DNA of 20,616 nt from DATCKG01 sp036562385 (GCA_036562385.1 DATCKG010000066.1:1-20616); one strand, 5' to 3'. Shown: positions 6,726 to 14,222, counted from the first letter of the stretch. The notes: a model not told the origin generated them from the sequence alone. A program made the numbers and translations.

Positions 6726-8618
6726 GTGGCGAAGATTCGGCTGCTGGACGAAAAGACGGCCAATCAGATCGCTGCCGGTGAGGTGGTGGAGCGCCCGGCC
6801 AGCGTGGTGAAGGAACTGGTGGAAAACGCCGTGGACGCCGGCGCCACCCGGGTGGTGGTGCAGGTGGAGGGCGGCGGGCGCCGGCTCATCCGGGTGACGG
6901 ACGACGGCTGCGGCATGTCACCGGAGGACGCCCACCTGGCCCTGCAGCGCCATGCCACCTCCAAGATCCGGAACGCGGAGGATCTGCATGCCGTTTCCAC
7001 CCTGGGCTTCCGGGGCGAGGCCCTGCCTTCCATCGCCTCCGTCTCCCGCCTGGAACTGGTCACAAGGGAGCCCGATTCCCTGGCCGGCTACCGCATCTGG
7101 GTGGAGGGCGGCCGGATCCTGGAGGAGGGGGAGTTTGGCGCGCCGCCTGGTACCCGCGTGACGGTGGAGGACCTCTTTTTCAACGTGCCGGCCCGCCTGA
7201 AGTACCTGAAGACCAACGCCACCGAACTGGCACAGATCGGTGACATCCTCACCCGCCTGGCCCTGGCCAACCCCCATGTGGCGATGCGCTTCCACTCGGG
7301 CCGCACCCAGGTCTTTGCCACCCCGGGCAACGGCGACCTGCTGGATACCGCGACGGTCGTGCTCGGGCGGGAGGTCACCCGGGAACTGCTGCCCGTTTTC
7401 CTGGAGGAACCCCACGTCCGGATCCGCGGCTTTGTGGGACGGCCGTCGCTGGCCCGGGCCGGTCGGACCCACCAGTATTTCTTCGTCAACAGCCGGGTCA
7501 TCCGGCAGTTTCCCGCCCGCTATGCCCTGGAGGAGGCCTATGCCCACCTGTTGCCCCAGGGCCGCTACCCGGTTTGCATCATCTTCGTGGACGTGCCCCC
7601 GTCGGAGGTGGACGTCAACGTCCACCCGGCCAAGGCCGAGGTCCGGTTTGAACGGGACCGGGAGGTGCGGGCCGCTCTCTACCGCGCGGCCCGGGAGACC
7701 CTCGGGGCCCATCTGCTCATCCCCGGCACCACCGTCACCCCCGACGGAGAGGTCGTGATCCCCGACCGGGCAGGAGAGAAAGCCGCCGCCCAGGAGAGCG
7801 CCGCCCCGCCCGCCACGCCGGGCTGGAAGCCCCCCGTCCGGCAGGTATCCTTCCAGCTTCACCGTGTGCAGACTATCCAGGGGGTGGCAGACGAGCCGGC
7901 GCAATACGAACTGCCGCCCGGCGGGCTGGCCGCGGTCCTGGAGAGCCGCCGGCAGCCCGGCGCCGCGCCGCCGGATGAGGGGACCGAAGCCCTGTGGACT
8001 GCGGGGCCCGAGCCCCTGGAGATGGGCGCCTTGATCCGAAGCCTCCGGCCCCTGGGGCAGGTCCATCGGTCCTACATCGTTTGTGACGGTCCGGAAGGGC
8101 TTTATGTGATCGACCAGCACGCCGCCCATGAACGGATCTTTTTTGAACGGCTCTACGCCGCGGCCCGGGAGGCGGAGCCGCCGGTGCAGCCGCTCCTCTT
8201 TCCCATCGCCCTGGACCTCACCCCGGCCCAGATGGCCCTCTGGCAGGAAAATGCGGACATCTTCCGGGAAAGCGGCCTGATGGCCGAGCCGTTCGGGGGT
8301 AACACGCTGCTGATCAAGGGGATGCCGGCGGGACTGGGAGAAGCCGACGCCGCCCGCCTGGTGTCGGACTTTCTGGACCGGCTGCAGGAAGAACGGGCCC
8401 CGGCCGGGGCGCCGGTATCCGACCGGCGGCAGCGGGTGTTGGCAGCCATGGCGGCCTGCAAGGCGGCCATCAAGGCCCGGGACGCCCTGCAGCCGGAGGA
8501 CATCCAGGCCCTGCTCGCCGACCTGGCTGCCTGCGCCGCACCGGCCACCTGTCCCCACGGCCGGCCCACCGTCATCTGCATCAGCAAGACCGAGCTGGAG
8601 AAGAGGTTTAGGCGGTGA
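6726..8618 (+). CDS. mutL: DNA mismatch repair protein MutL (endonuclease type)
   Basis: A 630-residue MutL, the partner that couples mismatch recognition by MutS to strand removal. The N-terminal GHKL ATPase shows NQIAAGEVVERPASVVKELV, then ENAVDAGAT, DDGCGM and TLGFRGEALPSI. After a variable Pro/Ala-rich linker (about 340-430) the C-terminal dimer domain carries DQHAAHERIFFE from residue 463. This is the DQHA(X)2E(X)4E metal-binding endonuclease motif of bacteria that lack MutH. ACKAAIKARDAL and CPHGRPT (from about 609) complete the metal site. The start is GTG 6726, 9 nt after GGAGGAGG (6709-6716). The stop codon overlaps the miaA start (GTGA, 8615-8618), indicating translational coupling. 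Confidence 0.97.
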   Translation: MAKIRLLDEKTANQIAAGEVVERPASVVKELVENAVDAGATRVVVQVEGGGRRLIRVTDDGCGMSPEDAHLALQRHATSKIRNAEDLHAVSTLGFRGEALPSIASVSRLELVTREPDSLAGYRIWVEGGRILEEGEFGAPPGTRVTVEDLFFNVPARLKYLKTNATELAQIGDILTRLALANPHVAMRFHSGRTQVFATPGNGDLLDTATVVLGREVTRELLPVFLEEPHVRIRGFVGRPSLARAGRTHQYFFVNSRVIRQFPARYALEEAYAHLLPQGRYPVCIIFVDVPPSEVDVNVHPAKAEVRFERDREVRAALYRAARETLGAHLLIPGTTVTPDGEVVIPDRAGEKAAAQESAAPPATPGWKPPVRQVSFQLHRVQTIQGVADEPAQYELPPGGLAAVLESRRQPGAAPPDEGTEALWTAGPEPLEMGALIRSLRPLGQVHRSYIVCDGPEGLYVIDQHAAHERIFFERLYAAAREAEPPVQPLLFPIALDLTPAQMALWQENADIFRESGLMAEPFGGNTLLIKGMPAGLGEADAARLVSDFLDRLQEERAPAGAPVSDRRQRVLAAMAACKAAIKARDALQPEDIQALLADLAACAAPATCPHGRPTVICISKTELEKRFRR

Positions 8619-9580
8619 AACTTCCGGTTCTGGTTCTGGTAGGTCCCACGGCCGTGGGGAAGACCGCCATTTCGGTGGCAGTGGCCAAGCGGCTGGGCGC
8701 GGAGATCATCTCCGGCGACTCCATGCAAGTCTATCGGGGCATGGACATCGGCACAGCCAAGATCACCAAGGAAGAGATGCAGGGCGTACCCCATCACATG
8801 ATCGACATCAAGGATCCCGATGAGCCCTTCACCGTGGCTGAGTTTCAGCAGCGGGCCGACCAGCTCATCCGGGAGATTGTGGCGCGGGGACGGCTGCCCA
8901 TGCTGGTGGGCGGCACCGGGCTGTATATCCGGGCGGTGCTCGAGCCCTACACCTTTATCCCGATGAAAGCCGATCCGGAACTGCGGCGCCGCCTTGCGGA
9001 GGAAGAGGAGCGCTACGGCCCCGGCCACCTGCACCGGCGCCTGCAGGAAGTGGACCCGGTGGCGGCTGCCAAGCTCCATCCCAACGACCTGCGGCGGATC
9101 ATCCGGGCCCTGGAGGTCTTCCTGCAGACGGGCACGCCCATCTCGGCGACCCAGACGGCCGCGGGCAAGGAGCCCCGTTATGACGACCTCTTCCTGGGGC
9201 TTACCATGGAGCGATCGCTGCTGTACCGCCGGATTGAAGAACGCGTGGACAGGATGATCGCTGCGGGCTGGCTGGAAGAGGTAAGGCGGCTCCTTGAGCG
9301 CTATCCGCCCCACCTGCCGGCCATGCAGGCCCTGGGGTATCGGGAACTGGTGCAGTACTACCGCGGGCTGCTGACCCTCCCAGAGGCGATCTCCCTCATC
9401 AAGCGGAACACCCGGCGGTATGCGAAGCGGCAGTTCACCTGGTTCCGTCGGGAGCGGCGGCTCCAGTGGATTGATGTGACCTCACAGACCCCTGAAATGG
9501 TCGTCGAAGCAATTGCGAAGATGGCGGAAGGAAAATGGCCCCGGGGTGTAGAAGGGCTTTCCCATGATGGACAGCAATGA
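8615..9580 (+). CDS. miaA: tRNA dimethylallyltransferase MiaA
   Basis: A 321-residue enzyme that transfers the dimethylallyl group to N6 of A37 in tRNAs reading UNN codons. This is the step before the MiaB methylthiolation encoded at the left edge. The P-loop GPTAVGKT is at residues 10-17. The catalytic GDSMQVYRGMDIGTAK segment follows at about 34-49, then GGTGLYIRA and the C-terminal RYAKRQFTWFRR motif. The length is normal. The GTG start overlaps the mutL stop by 4 bp. The mutL-miaA-hfq order is widespread in bacteria; hfq follows 30 bp later, so the three genes are probably one transcript. Confidence 0.97.
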   Translation: MKLPVLVLVGPTAVGKTAISVAVAKRLGAEIISGDSMQVYRGMDIGTAKITKEEMQGVPHHMIDIKDPDEPFTVAEFQQRADQLIREIVARGRLPMLVGGTGLYIRAVLEPYTFIPMKADPELRRRLAEEEERYGPGHLHRRLQEVDPVAAAKLHPNDLRRIIRALEVFLQTGTPISATQTAAGKEPRYDDLFLGLTMERSLLYRRIEERVDRMIAAGWLEEVRRLLERYPPHLPAMQALGYRELVQYYRGLLTLPEAISLIKRNTRRYAKRQFTWFRRERRLQWIDVTSQTPEMVVEAIAKMAEGKWPRGVEGLSHDGQQ

Positions 9581-9610
9581 CATGACATACAGAGAGCGGG
9601 GGACGGTTCG

Positions 9611-9871
9611 GTGTCGAAGGCAGTGGTAAATCTGCAGGATGCATTCCTGAACCAGGTTCGCAAGGAGAACATTTTGGTTACCGTCTACTTGGTGAACGGG
9701 TATCAACTCAAGGGATATATCCGGGGATTTGACAATTTCACCGTGATGCTGGAAAACGACGGGCGCCAGCAGTTGGTCTACAAGCATGCCCTTTCCACGG
9801 TGATGCCCTCCCGGAACCTCAATTTGAGTCAGCTCCTTTCCCATCGCCAGGAAACCAATCCTGCGGAATGA
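9611..9871 (+). CDS. hfq: RNA chaperone Hfq
   Basis: An 86-residue Sm-like protein that forms hexamers and binds A/U-rich RNA and small RNAs. Sm1 is seen in LQDAFLNQVRKENILVTVYL and GYQLKGYIRGFDNFTVML. Sm2 carries the YKHALST segment, matching the Hfq YKHAIST signature closely. Compared with B. subtilis Hfq (73 residues) it has a longer polar C-terminal tail, LLSHRQETNPAE. The start is GTG 9611 with a G-rich Shine-Dalgarno (GGGGGA) upstream. It is probably the last gene of the mutL-miaA-hfq unit, as a terminator follows 45 bp later. Confidence 0.96.
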   Translation: MSKAVVNLQDAFLNQVRKENILVTVYLVNGYQLKGYIRGFDNFTVMLENDGRQQLVYKHALSTVMPSRNLNLSQLLSHRQETNPAE

Positions 9872-9916
9872 CCTCCGAGCTGGACCGGTTACCCCTGTCT
9901 GGCTGGATGAAAATGT

Positions 9917-9942
9917 AAGCCCGCCGGCAGGCGGGCTTTCTT
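9917..9942 (+). terminator. Terminator of the mutL-miaA-hfq unit
   Basis: A 9-bp stem AAGCCCGCC/GGCGGGCTT (9917-9925 with 9930-9938, GGCA loop) is followed by TCTT. It also lies just past the 3' end of the convergent ATPase gene. Confidence 0.8.
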
Positions 9943-9979
9943 GCCAGGTCCCGGCCGGTGCCGGGGCCCTTTCGCGCCC

Positions 9980-11017
9980 TCAGTACGGACGGCGCTCCGA
10001 TCCGGGCGTGGGCAGCAGCCCCACGGCCCGCTGCAGATCCTCCCGGGTAATCCGCATGAGCGCTTCCCGGGTGAGATGCTGCTGACCCACCAGGCGCAGC
10101 GCCTGGCAGCGGAGGGAGCGCTCCACCAGGTTCCGCACCGCCCGGGCGTTGCCCTCCTCGCCGCCGGCGATCCCCGGCGTAGTCCGAAGCCAGTGGCGCA
10201 AGAACGCCCGGGCCTCCGGATCCAGTTCGTACTGGCGCTTCCGCCACATCTGCTCGCCGATGGCCACCAGTTCATCGGGCGTGTAGTCGGGAAACTGGAT
10301 ATGGATCGGAAACCGGGAGCGGAGGCCGGGATTCTGGCAAAGGAACCAGTCCATCTCCATTGGGTAGCCGGCCAGGATTAGCAGCAGTTGGCCTCGGTGC
10401 TCTTCCATGCCCCGCACCAGGCAGTCGATGCACTCCTTGCCGAAGTCCTTTTCGCCGCCCCGGGCCAGCGAGTACGCCTCGTCGATGAAAAGGAGCCCGC
10501 CCATGGCCCGGCGGAGGACCTCCCGGGTCTTCTGGGCGGTATGGCCGATGTACTCCCCCACCAGGTCAGCCCGCTCCACTTCCACGATGTGCCCGGAGGG
10601 GAGGATTCCCATCTCCTTGAACAGACGGCCCAGCAGGCGGGCCACCGTGGTCTTTCCCGTGCCGGGATTGCCGCTGAAGATCATGTGCAGCCCCATGGGC
10701 TCGTGGGCCAGCCCCAGGGCCGCCCGGCGGGTTTGGATGGTGACAAAGGCATGGATCTCCCGGACATGGCGCTTGACGCTCTCCAGCCCCACCAGGCTGT
10801 CCAGTTCCTCCAGCACGGCCTGGACCCGCTCCTCCCGGGAGGGTTCAGCAGCCGGGGCTGCCGAAGCGGCTTGGGCCTGCAGGGAGGACTCCGCTGCCCG
10901 CTGGCGCCGGCGCAGCTCCACCGCCAGCCGCAGGGCATCACCAGGGCTGATCTCGCCCCGGCGAAGCCATTCGTTGATCTCCTGAATCCGCTGGGGGCGC
11001 CGTGGCTGTAACCGCAT
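9980..11017 (-). CDS. spoVK: SpoVK-like AAA ATPase (CbbX/CfxQ family)
   Basis: A 345-residue protein with an N-terminal helical, Ala/Arg-rich segment and a CbbX/CfxQ-type AAA domain. Walker A GNPGTGKTT begins near residue 116; GEYIGHTAQKTREVLRRA and Walker B GLLFIDEAYSLARGG follow; sensor 1 lies in LLLILAGYP and an arginine finger region in NPGLRSRFP. In B. subtilis, SpoVK is needed for spore maturation and lies between hfq and ynbB, the same relative position as here; hflX, next to it in Bacillus, is absent. The start ATG 11017 is preferred over GTG 11032 because GGTGAGGTG lies about 9 nt before it. The gene converges on hfq and is divergent from the aldehyde dehydrogenase. I see no convincing sporulation sigma-factor promoter. 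Confidence 0.88.
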   Translation of the reverse strand: MRLQPRRPQRIQEINEWLRRGEISPGDALRLAVELRRRQRAAESSLQAQAASAAPAAEPSREERVQAVLEELDSLVGLESVKRHVREIHAFVTIQTRRAALGLAHEPMGLHMIFSGNPGTGKTTVARLLGRLFKEMGILPSGHIVEVERADLVGEYIGHTAQKTREVLRRAMGGLLFIDEAYSLARGGEKDFGKECIDCLVRGMEEHRGQLLLILAGYPMEMDWFLCQNPGLRSRFPIHIQFPDYTPDELVAIGEQMWRKRQYELDPEARAFLRHWLRTTPGIAGGEEGNARAVRNLVERSLRCQALRLVGQQHLTREALMRITREDLQRAVGLLPTPGSERRPY

Positions 11018-11183
11018 GACGCGACACCTCACCGTACAGCCTACGCCGCGGGTGGCTTGTACCCGTACACCGACGGACGGGTTCGTGCAGGGCAGGTGCG
11101 GCTTGCGGGAAGGGAAGATCCAGTTCCACAGCCAATAGACAGGACCACAGGAAAGGTCCGCCCCGCAGGGCTGGACCGGAAGG

Positions 11184-11190
11184 AAGGAGG
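11184..11190 (+). promoter_or_regulatory. Perfect Shine-Dalgarno before a non-canonical ATC start
   Basis: AAGGAGG lies 8 nt before ATC 11199. Between 11190 and 11240 no frame contains ATG, GTG or TTG, so this strong site points to ATC as the initiating codon, or marks a point difference in a former ATG. Confidence 0.6.
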
Positions 11191-11198
11191 GTCCGCCG

Positions 11199-12590
11199 AT
11201 CGCGACGGAAGAGAGGTCCAGGGAGCACCTGGATCGCCTCCTGGCAGCGCAGCGCGCCTATTTTGAAACCGGCGTCACCCGGGAGTACGCCTTCCGCCGC
11301 ACCCAGCTGCTGAAACTCAGGCGGGCTCTAGAGGAGTCCGAAGAGCAGCTTCTGGACGCGTTGAAAGCGGACCTGCGCAAGCCACCCACGGAGGCCTACA
11401 TGGCGGAGATCGGCTTCCTGTACACGGAGATCCGCCATGCCGTCCGCCACCTGCGGCGGTGGATGCAGCCCAGGCGCGTACCGACCCCGCTGGCAATCCA
11501 GCCGGCGGTCAGCTGGATCCAGCCGGAACCTTACGGGCAGGTCCTGATCATCGGACCCTGGAACTACCCCGTCCAGCTCCTGCTGGCTCCGCTGGTGGGG
11601 GCCATCGCCGCCGGCAACTGTGCGGTTCTGAAGCCCTCGGAACTGGCCCCCCGCACCAGTGAGGTGGTGGCTGGTCTGATCGCCCGGACGTTCCCGCCCG
11701 AGTTCGTCACGGTGGTGACCGGCGGGGTCGAGGTCGCCCAGGAATTGCTGTCCCGCCGGTGGGACTACATCTTCTTCACCGGCAGCACGGCAGTGGGGCG
11801 GATGGTGGCCAGGGCTGCAGCGGAACGCCTCACCCCATACACCCTGGAACTGGGCGGAAAAAGCCCCTGCATCGTCACCGCCGATGCCGACCTGGACCTG
11901 GCCGCCCGGCGGATCGTCTGGGGCAAGTTCTTCAACGCGGGACAGACGTGCGTGGCGCCGGACTACCTGCTGGTGGAGCGGCCTGTGATGCAGTCCCTGC
12001 TGGAGCGTCTGAAGGGCTGCATCCAGCGCTTCTTCGGGCCGGATCCCGCAGCCAGCCCCGATTACGCCCGGATCGTCAACCAGCGCCATTTTGACCGCCT
12101 GGCCGGGTATCTCCGAAACGGGCAAGTCGCCGCCGGCGGCCAGACCGATCGCGACCGGCTCTACATCGCTCCCACGCTGCTGGTGGACGTGGACTGGAAC
12201 GCACCGGTGATGCAGGAGGAGATCTTCGGACCGATTCTGCCGGTTCTGCCCTTCGACGACCTGGAGGAGGTCATCGGCCGGCTCCGGCAGCGGCCGCGTC
12301 CCCTGGCCCTGTACCTGTTCACCCGTTCCGCCACCGTCCGGGACCGCGTGTTTGGCAGCCTCTCCTTCGGCGGAGGGTGCGTGAACGACACCCTGGTCCA
12401 CCTCAGCAATCCCCACCTGCCCTTCGGCGGCGTGGGAGAGAGCGGAACGGGAGCCTATCACGGCCGGTTCAGCTTTGAGACTTTCTCCCACCGCAAGGCC
12501 GTCCTCCAGAGCCTACCCCTTGGAGACCCGATGGTGCGTTACCAGCCCTACGGCCGGAAGCTCTGGCTCATCCGGAAGGTGATGCGGTGA
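11199..12590 (+). CDS. ywdH: Class-3 aldehyde dehydrogenase, apparently starting at ATC
   Basis: An NAD(P)-dependent aldehyde dehydrogenase most like B. subtilis YwdH and the fatty-aldehyde dehydrogenases. From ATC 11199 it has 463 residues, the normal length. Visible motifs are IIGPWNYPVQL, the nucleotide-binding FFTGSTAVG, the general base in TLELGGKSPC (Glu217), the catalytic Cys251 in NAGQTCVAPDY, and FGPILPVLPF. The frame is open from 11139, just after a TAG, and homology clearly begins by 11229 (LDRLLAAQRAYFETG), yet the first ATG/GTG/TTG in frame is TTG 11361. Using that codon would remove 54 residues, including the conserved N-terminal helices. CTG 11229 is a weaker alternative start. 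The symbol is by similarity; the physiological aldehyde is unknown. No clear promoter is seen in the 180-bp divergent region. Confidence 0.85.
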   Translation: MATEERSREHLDRLLAAQRAYFETGVTREYAFRRTQLLKLRRALEESEEQLLDALKADLRKPPTEAYMAEIGFLYTEIRHAVRHLRRWMQPRRVPTPLAIQPAVSWIQPEPYGQVLIIGPWNYPVQLLLAPLVGAIAAGNCAVLKPSELAPRTSEVVAGLIARTFPPEFVTVVTGGVEVAQELLSRRWDYIFFTGSTAVGRMVARAAAERLTPYTLELGGKSPCIVTADADLDLAARRIVWGKFFNAGQTCVAPDYLLVERPVMQSLLERLKGCIQRFFGPDPAASPDYARIVNQRHFDRLAGYLRNGQVAAGGQTDRDRLYIAPTLLVDVDWNAPVMQEEIFGPILPVLPFDDLEEVIGRLRQRPRPLALYLFTRSATVRDRVFGSLSFGGGCVNDTLVHLSNPHLPFGGVGESGTGAYHGRFSFETFSHRKAVLQSLPLGDPMVRYQPYGRKLWLIRKVMR

Positions 12591-12628
12591 ACCTTCTCTG
12601 GATAGCCAGACGTGTCATTGGATAGACT

Positions 12629-12724
12629 CCTCCCTGTCAAGTCCGTACCCTCGCGCTCGTTCGAACCGTCAACATAGATGGACAAGCGACGAGCGCTTGT
12701 CCAGCTGCAGCTTGACAGGGGAGG
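12629..12724 (+). promoter_or_regulatory. Structured leader that can bury the peroxiredoxin ribosome binding site
   Basis: The stretch CCTCCCTGTCAAG (12629-12641) pairs with CTTGACAGGGGAGG (12711-12724) through 13 base pairs and one bulged G. The 3' arm is the Shine-Dalgarno region of the peroxiredoxin gene. Inside lies a hairpin with a 10-bp stem (12679-12688 with 12694-12703, loop ACGAG). The loop is complementary to CTCGT at 12656-12660. I recognise no known riboswitch class. A DNA operator with dyad symmetry is the alternative. No good promoter is visible upstream. Confidence 0.45.
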
Positions 12725-12734
12725 TTATGTCTCG

Positions 12735-13274
12735 ATGCGGCTTGTTGGCCAGAAGGCACCCGATTTTGCTATGCCTACCACCAAGAATCTCGACAAGCTC
12801 GATCATGTGGCGCGCCTTTCCGATTACCGCGGGAAGTGGCTGGTTCTCTTCTTCTATCCGGCTGACTTCACCTTCGTCTGCCCCACGGAGATCACCGCGT
12901 TCAGCGACCGGTACCAGGAGTTCCAGGAGCTGAACTGCGACATCCTGGGCGTCAGCGTCGACAGCGTCTACTCCCACAAGGCCTGGATTGAGATGCCCAA
13001 GGAGCAGCGTGGCCTGGGGCCCATCAACTTCCCGCTGGCCTCTGACATCACCAAGAAGGTCTCCCGGGACTACGGCGTGCTGGTGGAGGAGGAAGGTGTC
13101 GCCCTGCGGGGCCTGTTCATCATCGATCCCGAGGGTGTGATCCGGTATCAGGTGGTCCATGACATGAACGTGGGCCGCAACGTGGACGAGGTGCTGCGGG
13201 TGCTGGAGGCCCTGCAGGCCGGCGGCCTCTGCGCGGCCAACTGGAAGCCGGGCGATGCCCTGCTGCAGGTATAA
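12735..13274 (+). CDS. Typical 2-Cys peroxiredoxin (AhpC/Prx1 family)
   Basis: A 179-residue cytosolic peroxidase that reduces hydrogen peroxide and organic or peroxynitrite substrates. The peroxidatic Cys49 lies in PADFTFVCPTE and the resolving Cys166 in CAANWKPGD, so both cysteines of a typical 2-Cys enzyme are present. The start ATG 12735 is 10 nt after AGGGGAGG (12717-12724) and gives MRLVGQKAPDF, the family's usual N terminus; an in-frame ATG at 12678 has no ribosome binding site and lies inside the leader hairpin. No AhpF is encoded nearby. Instead a CxxC protein begins 14 bp downstream and a thioredoxin follows, and these are the likely reductants (inference). Confidence 0.93.
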   Translation: MRLVGQKAPDFAMPTTKNLDKLDHVARLSDYRGKWLVLFFYPADFTFVCPTEITAFSDRYQEFQELNCDILGVSVDSVYSHKAWIEMPKEQRGLGPINFPLASDITKKVSRDYGVLVEEEGVALRGLFIIDPEGVIRYQVVHDMNVGRNVDEVLRVLEALQAGGLCAANWKPGDALLQV

Positions 13275-13288
13275 AAGGGTGACCGTAT

Positions 13289-13744
13289 ATGCCTATGCGA
13301 CTGGGCACTCCGATGCCGTCCCTGGAGGGCGCCACGGAGTCCTTTCACACGGAAGGGGTGGACCTGAGTAACCTAAAGGGACGCCCGGTCCTGGTCCACT
13401 TCTGGTCGGTCTCCTGCCACATCTGCCATGAGGTGATGCCGAACCTGGTGGCCTACCGGGACGAGTTTGCGCCCAAGGGCCTCCAGGTGGTGGGCATCCA
13501 CATGCCCAAGCAGGAAAGCGACCTGGATGTGGCCAAGGTCAAGGCGGACATGGCGCATTTCGGGCTCACCCACCCCATCCTGGTAGACAATAAGCATGCC
13601 ATCGCCGAACGCTTCCAGAACCAGTTCGTTCCCGCCTTTTTCCTCTTCGACCGGGAGGGAAACCTCTTCTTCCGGGCCGCAGGGGACAAAGGTCTGCAGA
13701 ACCTGAAGCCGAAACTGGATCAGCTCTTTGGTACGGCCCAGTGA
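13289..13744 (+). CDS. TlpA/ResA-like thiol-disulfide protein without a signal peptide
   Basis: A 151-residue thioredoxin-fold protein of the AhpC/TSA-Redoxin group. The active site is Cys43-His-Ile-Cys46 in VHFWSVSCHICHEVMPNL. The cis-proline region is FVPAFFLFDREGN. Most TlpA/ResA proteins are exported or membrane-tethered, but this one has no signal peptide or membrane segment and should be cytosolic. The insertion between the CxxC helix and the next strand (HMPKQESDLDVAKVKADMAHFGL) is typical of the TlpA group. AAAAGGGTG just upstream of ATG 13289 overlaps the peroxiredoxin stop, so the two genes are almost certainly co-transcribed. A role as peroxiredoxin reductant, or as a thiol peroxidase itself, is inference. 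Confidence 0.85.
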   Translation: MPMRLGTPMPSLEGATESFHTEGVDLSNLKGRPVLVHFWSVSCHICHEVMPNLVAYRDEFAPKGLQVVGIHMPKQESDLDVAKVKADMAHFGLTHPILVDNKHAIAERFQNQFVPAFFLFDREGNLFFRAAGDKGLQNLKPKLDQLFGTAQ

Positions 13745-13757
13745 CGGGCCCGGGTGC

Positions 13758-13789
13758 GGAGCGTCTCCTCCGTACGGAGGGGACGCTCC
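13758..13789 (+). terminator. Strong hairpin between the redoxin and thioredoxin genes
   Basis: A long stem: 13758-13765 pairs with 13782-13789, a T-G wobble follows, then 13767-13772 pairs with 13775-13780. The downstream sequence CGCTCCTTT is only weakly T-rich, so it may be a partial terminator or an RNA-stability element tuning thioredoxin expression. Confidence 0.5.
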
Positions 13790-13824
13790 CGCTCCTTTGG
13801 GCCCTCGAAAGGAGGGATAGCCGC

Positions 13825-14163
13825 GTGCAGCGAATCCATAGCCGGGCGGCCTTCGAGCGGGCGGTGGCTCACCAGGGACTCACGGTGATCAAGTTCTACA
13901 CCGACTGGTGTCCGGACTGCCACCGCGTGGCCGCGGCGTACGAGGAGTATGCCCGGGACCATCAGGACCAGGCGCTGTTTGCGGACGTCAACGCCGAGGA
14001 AGTGCCGGAGGCGGCGGAGCGCTACGACGTTCGGGGCATTCCGACGCTGCTGGTCTTCCGCAACGGGCATTTGGTGGACCGGCTGTACAGCCGGGACTGC
14101 AAGACCCCGCAGCAAATGGTGGCTTTTCTGGACAAAGCCCTGGATTCAAAGGTAAACTCATAA
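13825..14163 (+). CDS. Thioredoxin-family protein
   Basis: A 112-residue thioredoxin fold with active site Cys29-Pro-Asp-Cys32 in FYTDWCPDCHRV, where classical thioredoxin has WCGPC. The cis-proline is in VRGIPTLLVFRNG. A third cysteine lies in YSRDCKTPQQ. The start GTG 13825 is chosen because AAAGGAGG (13808-13815) is 9 nt upstream; the frame is open further back but through the hairpin. CPDC is seen in thioredoxin-like proteins of Firmicutes whose partners are often unknown. The neighbourhood suggests electron transfer to the peroxiredoxin or to the CHIC protein. No thioredoxin reductase gene is in the window. Confidence 0.88.
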   Translation: MQRIHSRAAFERAVAHQGLTVIKFYTDWCPDCHRVAAAYEEYARDHQDQALFADVNAEEVPEAAERYDVRGIPTLLVFRNGHLVDRLYSRDCKTPQQMVAFLDKALDSKVNS

Positions 14164-14167
14164 ACAA

Positions 14168-14193
14168 AGGGTCCCTCCGGCGGAGGGGCCTTC
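14168..14193 (+). terminator. Terminator after the redox gene cluster
   Basis: GGTCCCTCC (14170-14178) pairs with GGAGGGGCC (14182-14190) with one G-U pair, extended by flanking A-T and G-T pairs. A short TTCT follows. Confidence 0.65.
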
Positions 14194-14222
14194 TCCGTTT
14201 CGGAAGGGAGCCTCGGAAAAGC

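Noticed and set aside
11057..11266. 69-codon plus-strand frame upstream of the aldehyde dehydrogenase, considered as an N-terminal part joined by frameshift
   Set aside because: The dehydrogenase N terminus reads cleanly in its own frame from before 11229, so no frameshift is needed, and this frame has no ribosome binding site.
12678..12734. Upstream ATG extending the peroxiredoxin by 19 residues
   Set aside because: It has no Shine-Dalgarno and lies in the leader hairpin, and the extension does not look like a peroxiredoxin N terminus, whereas ATG 12735 fits both.
12712..12740. TTGACA at 12712-12717 as a -35 box for an internal promoter
   Set aside because: At 17-nt spacing the -10 would be ATGCGG, inside the start codon, which is no match. 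The hexamer is better explained as part of the leader stem.
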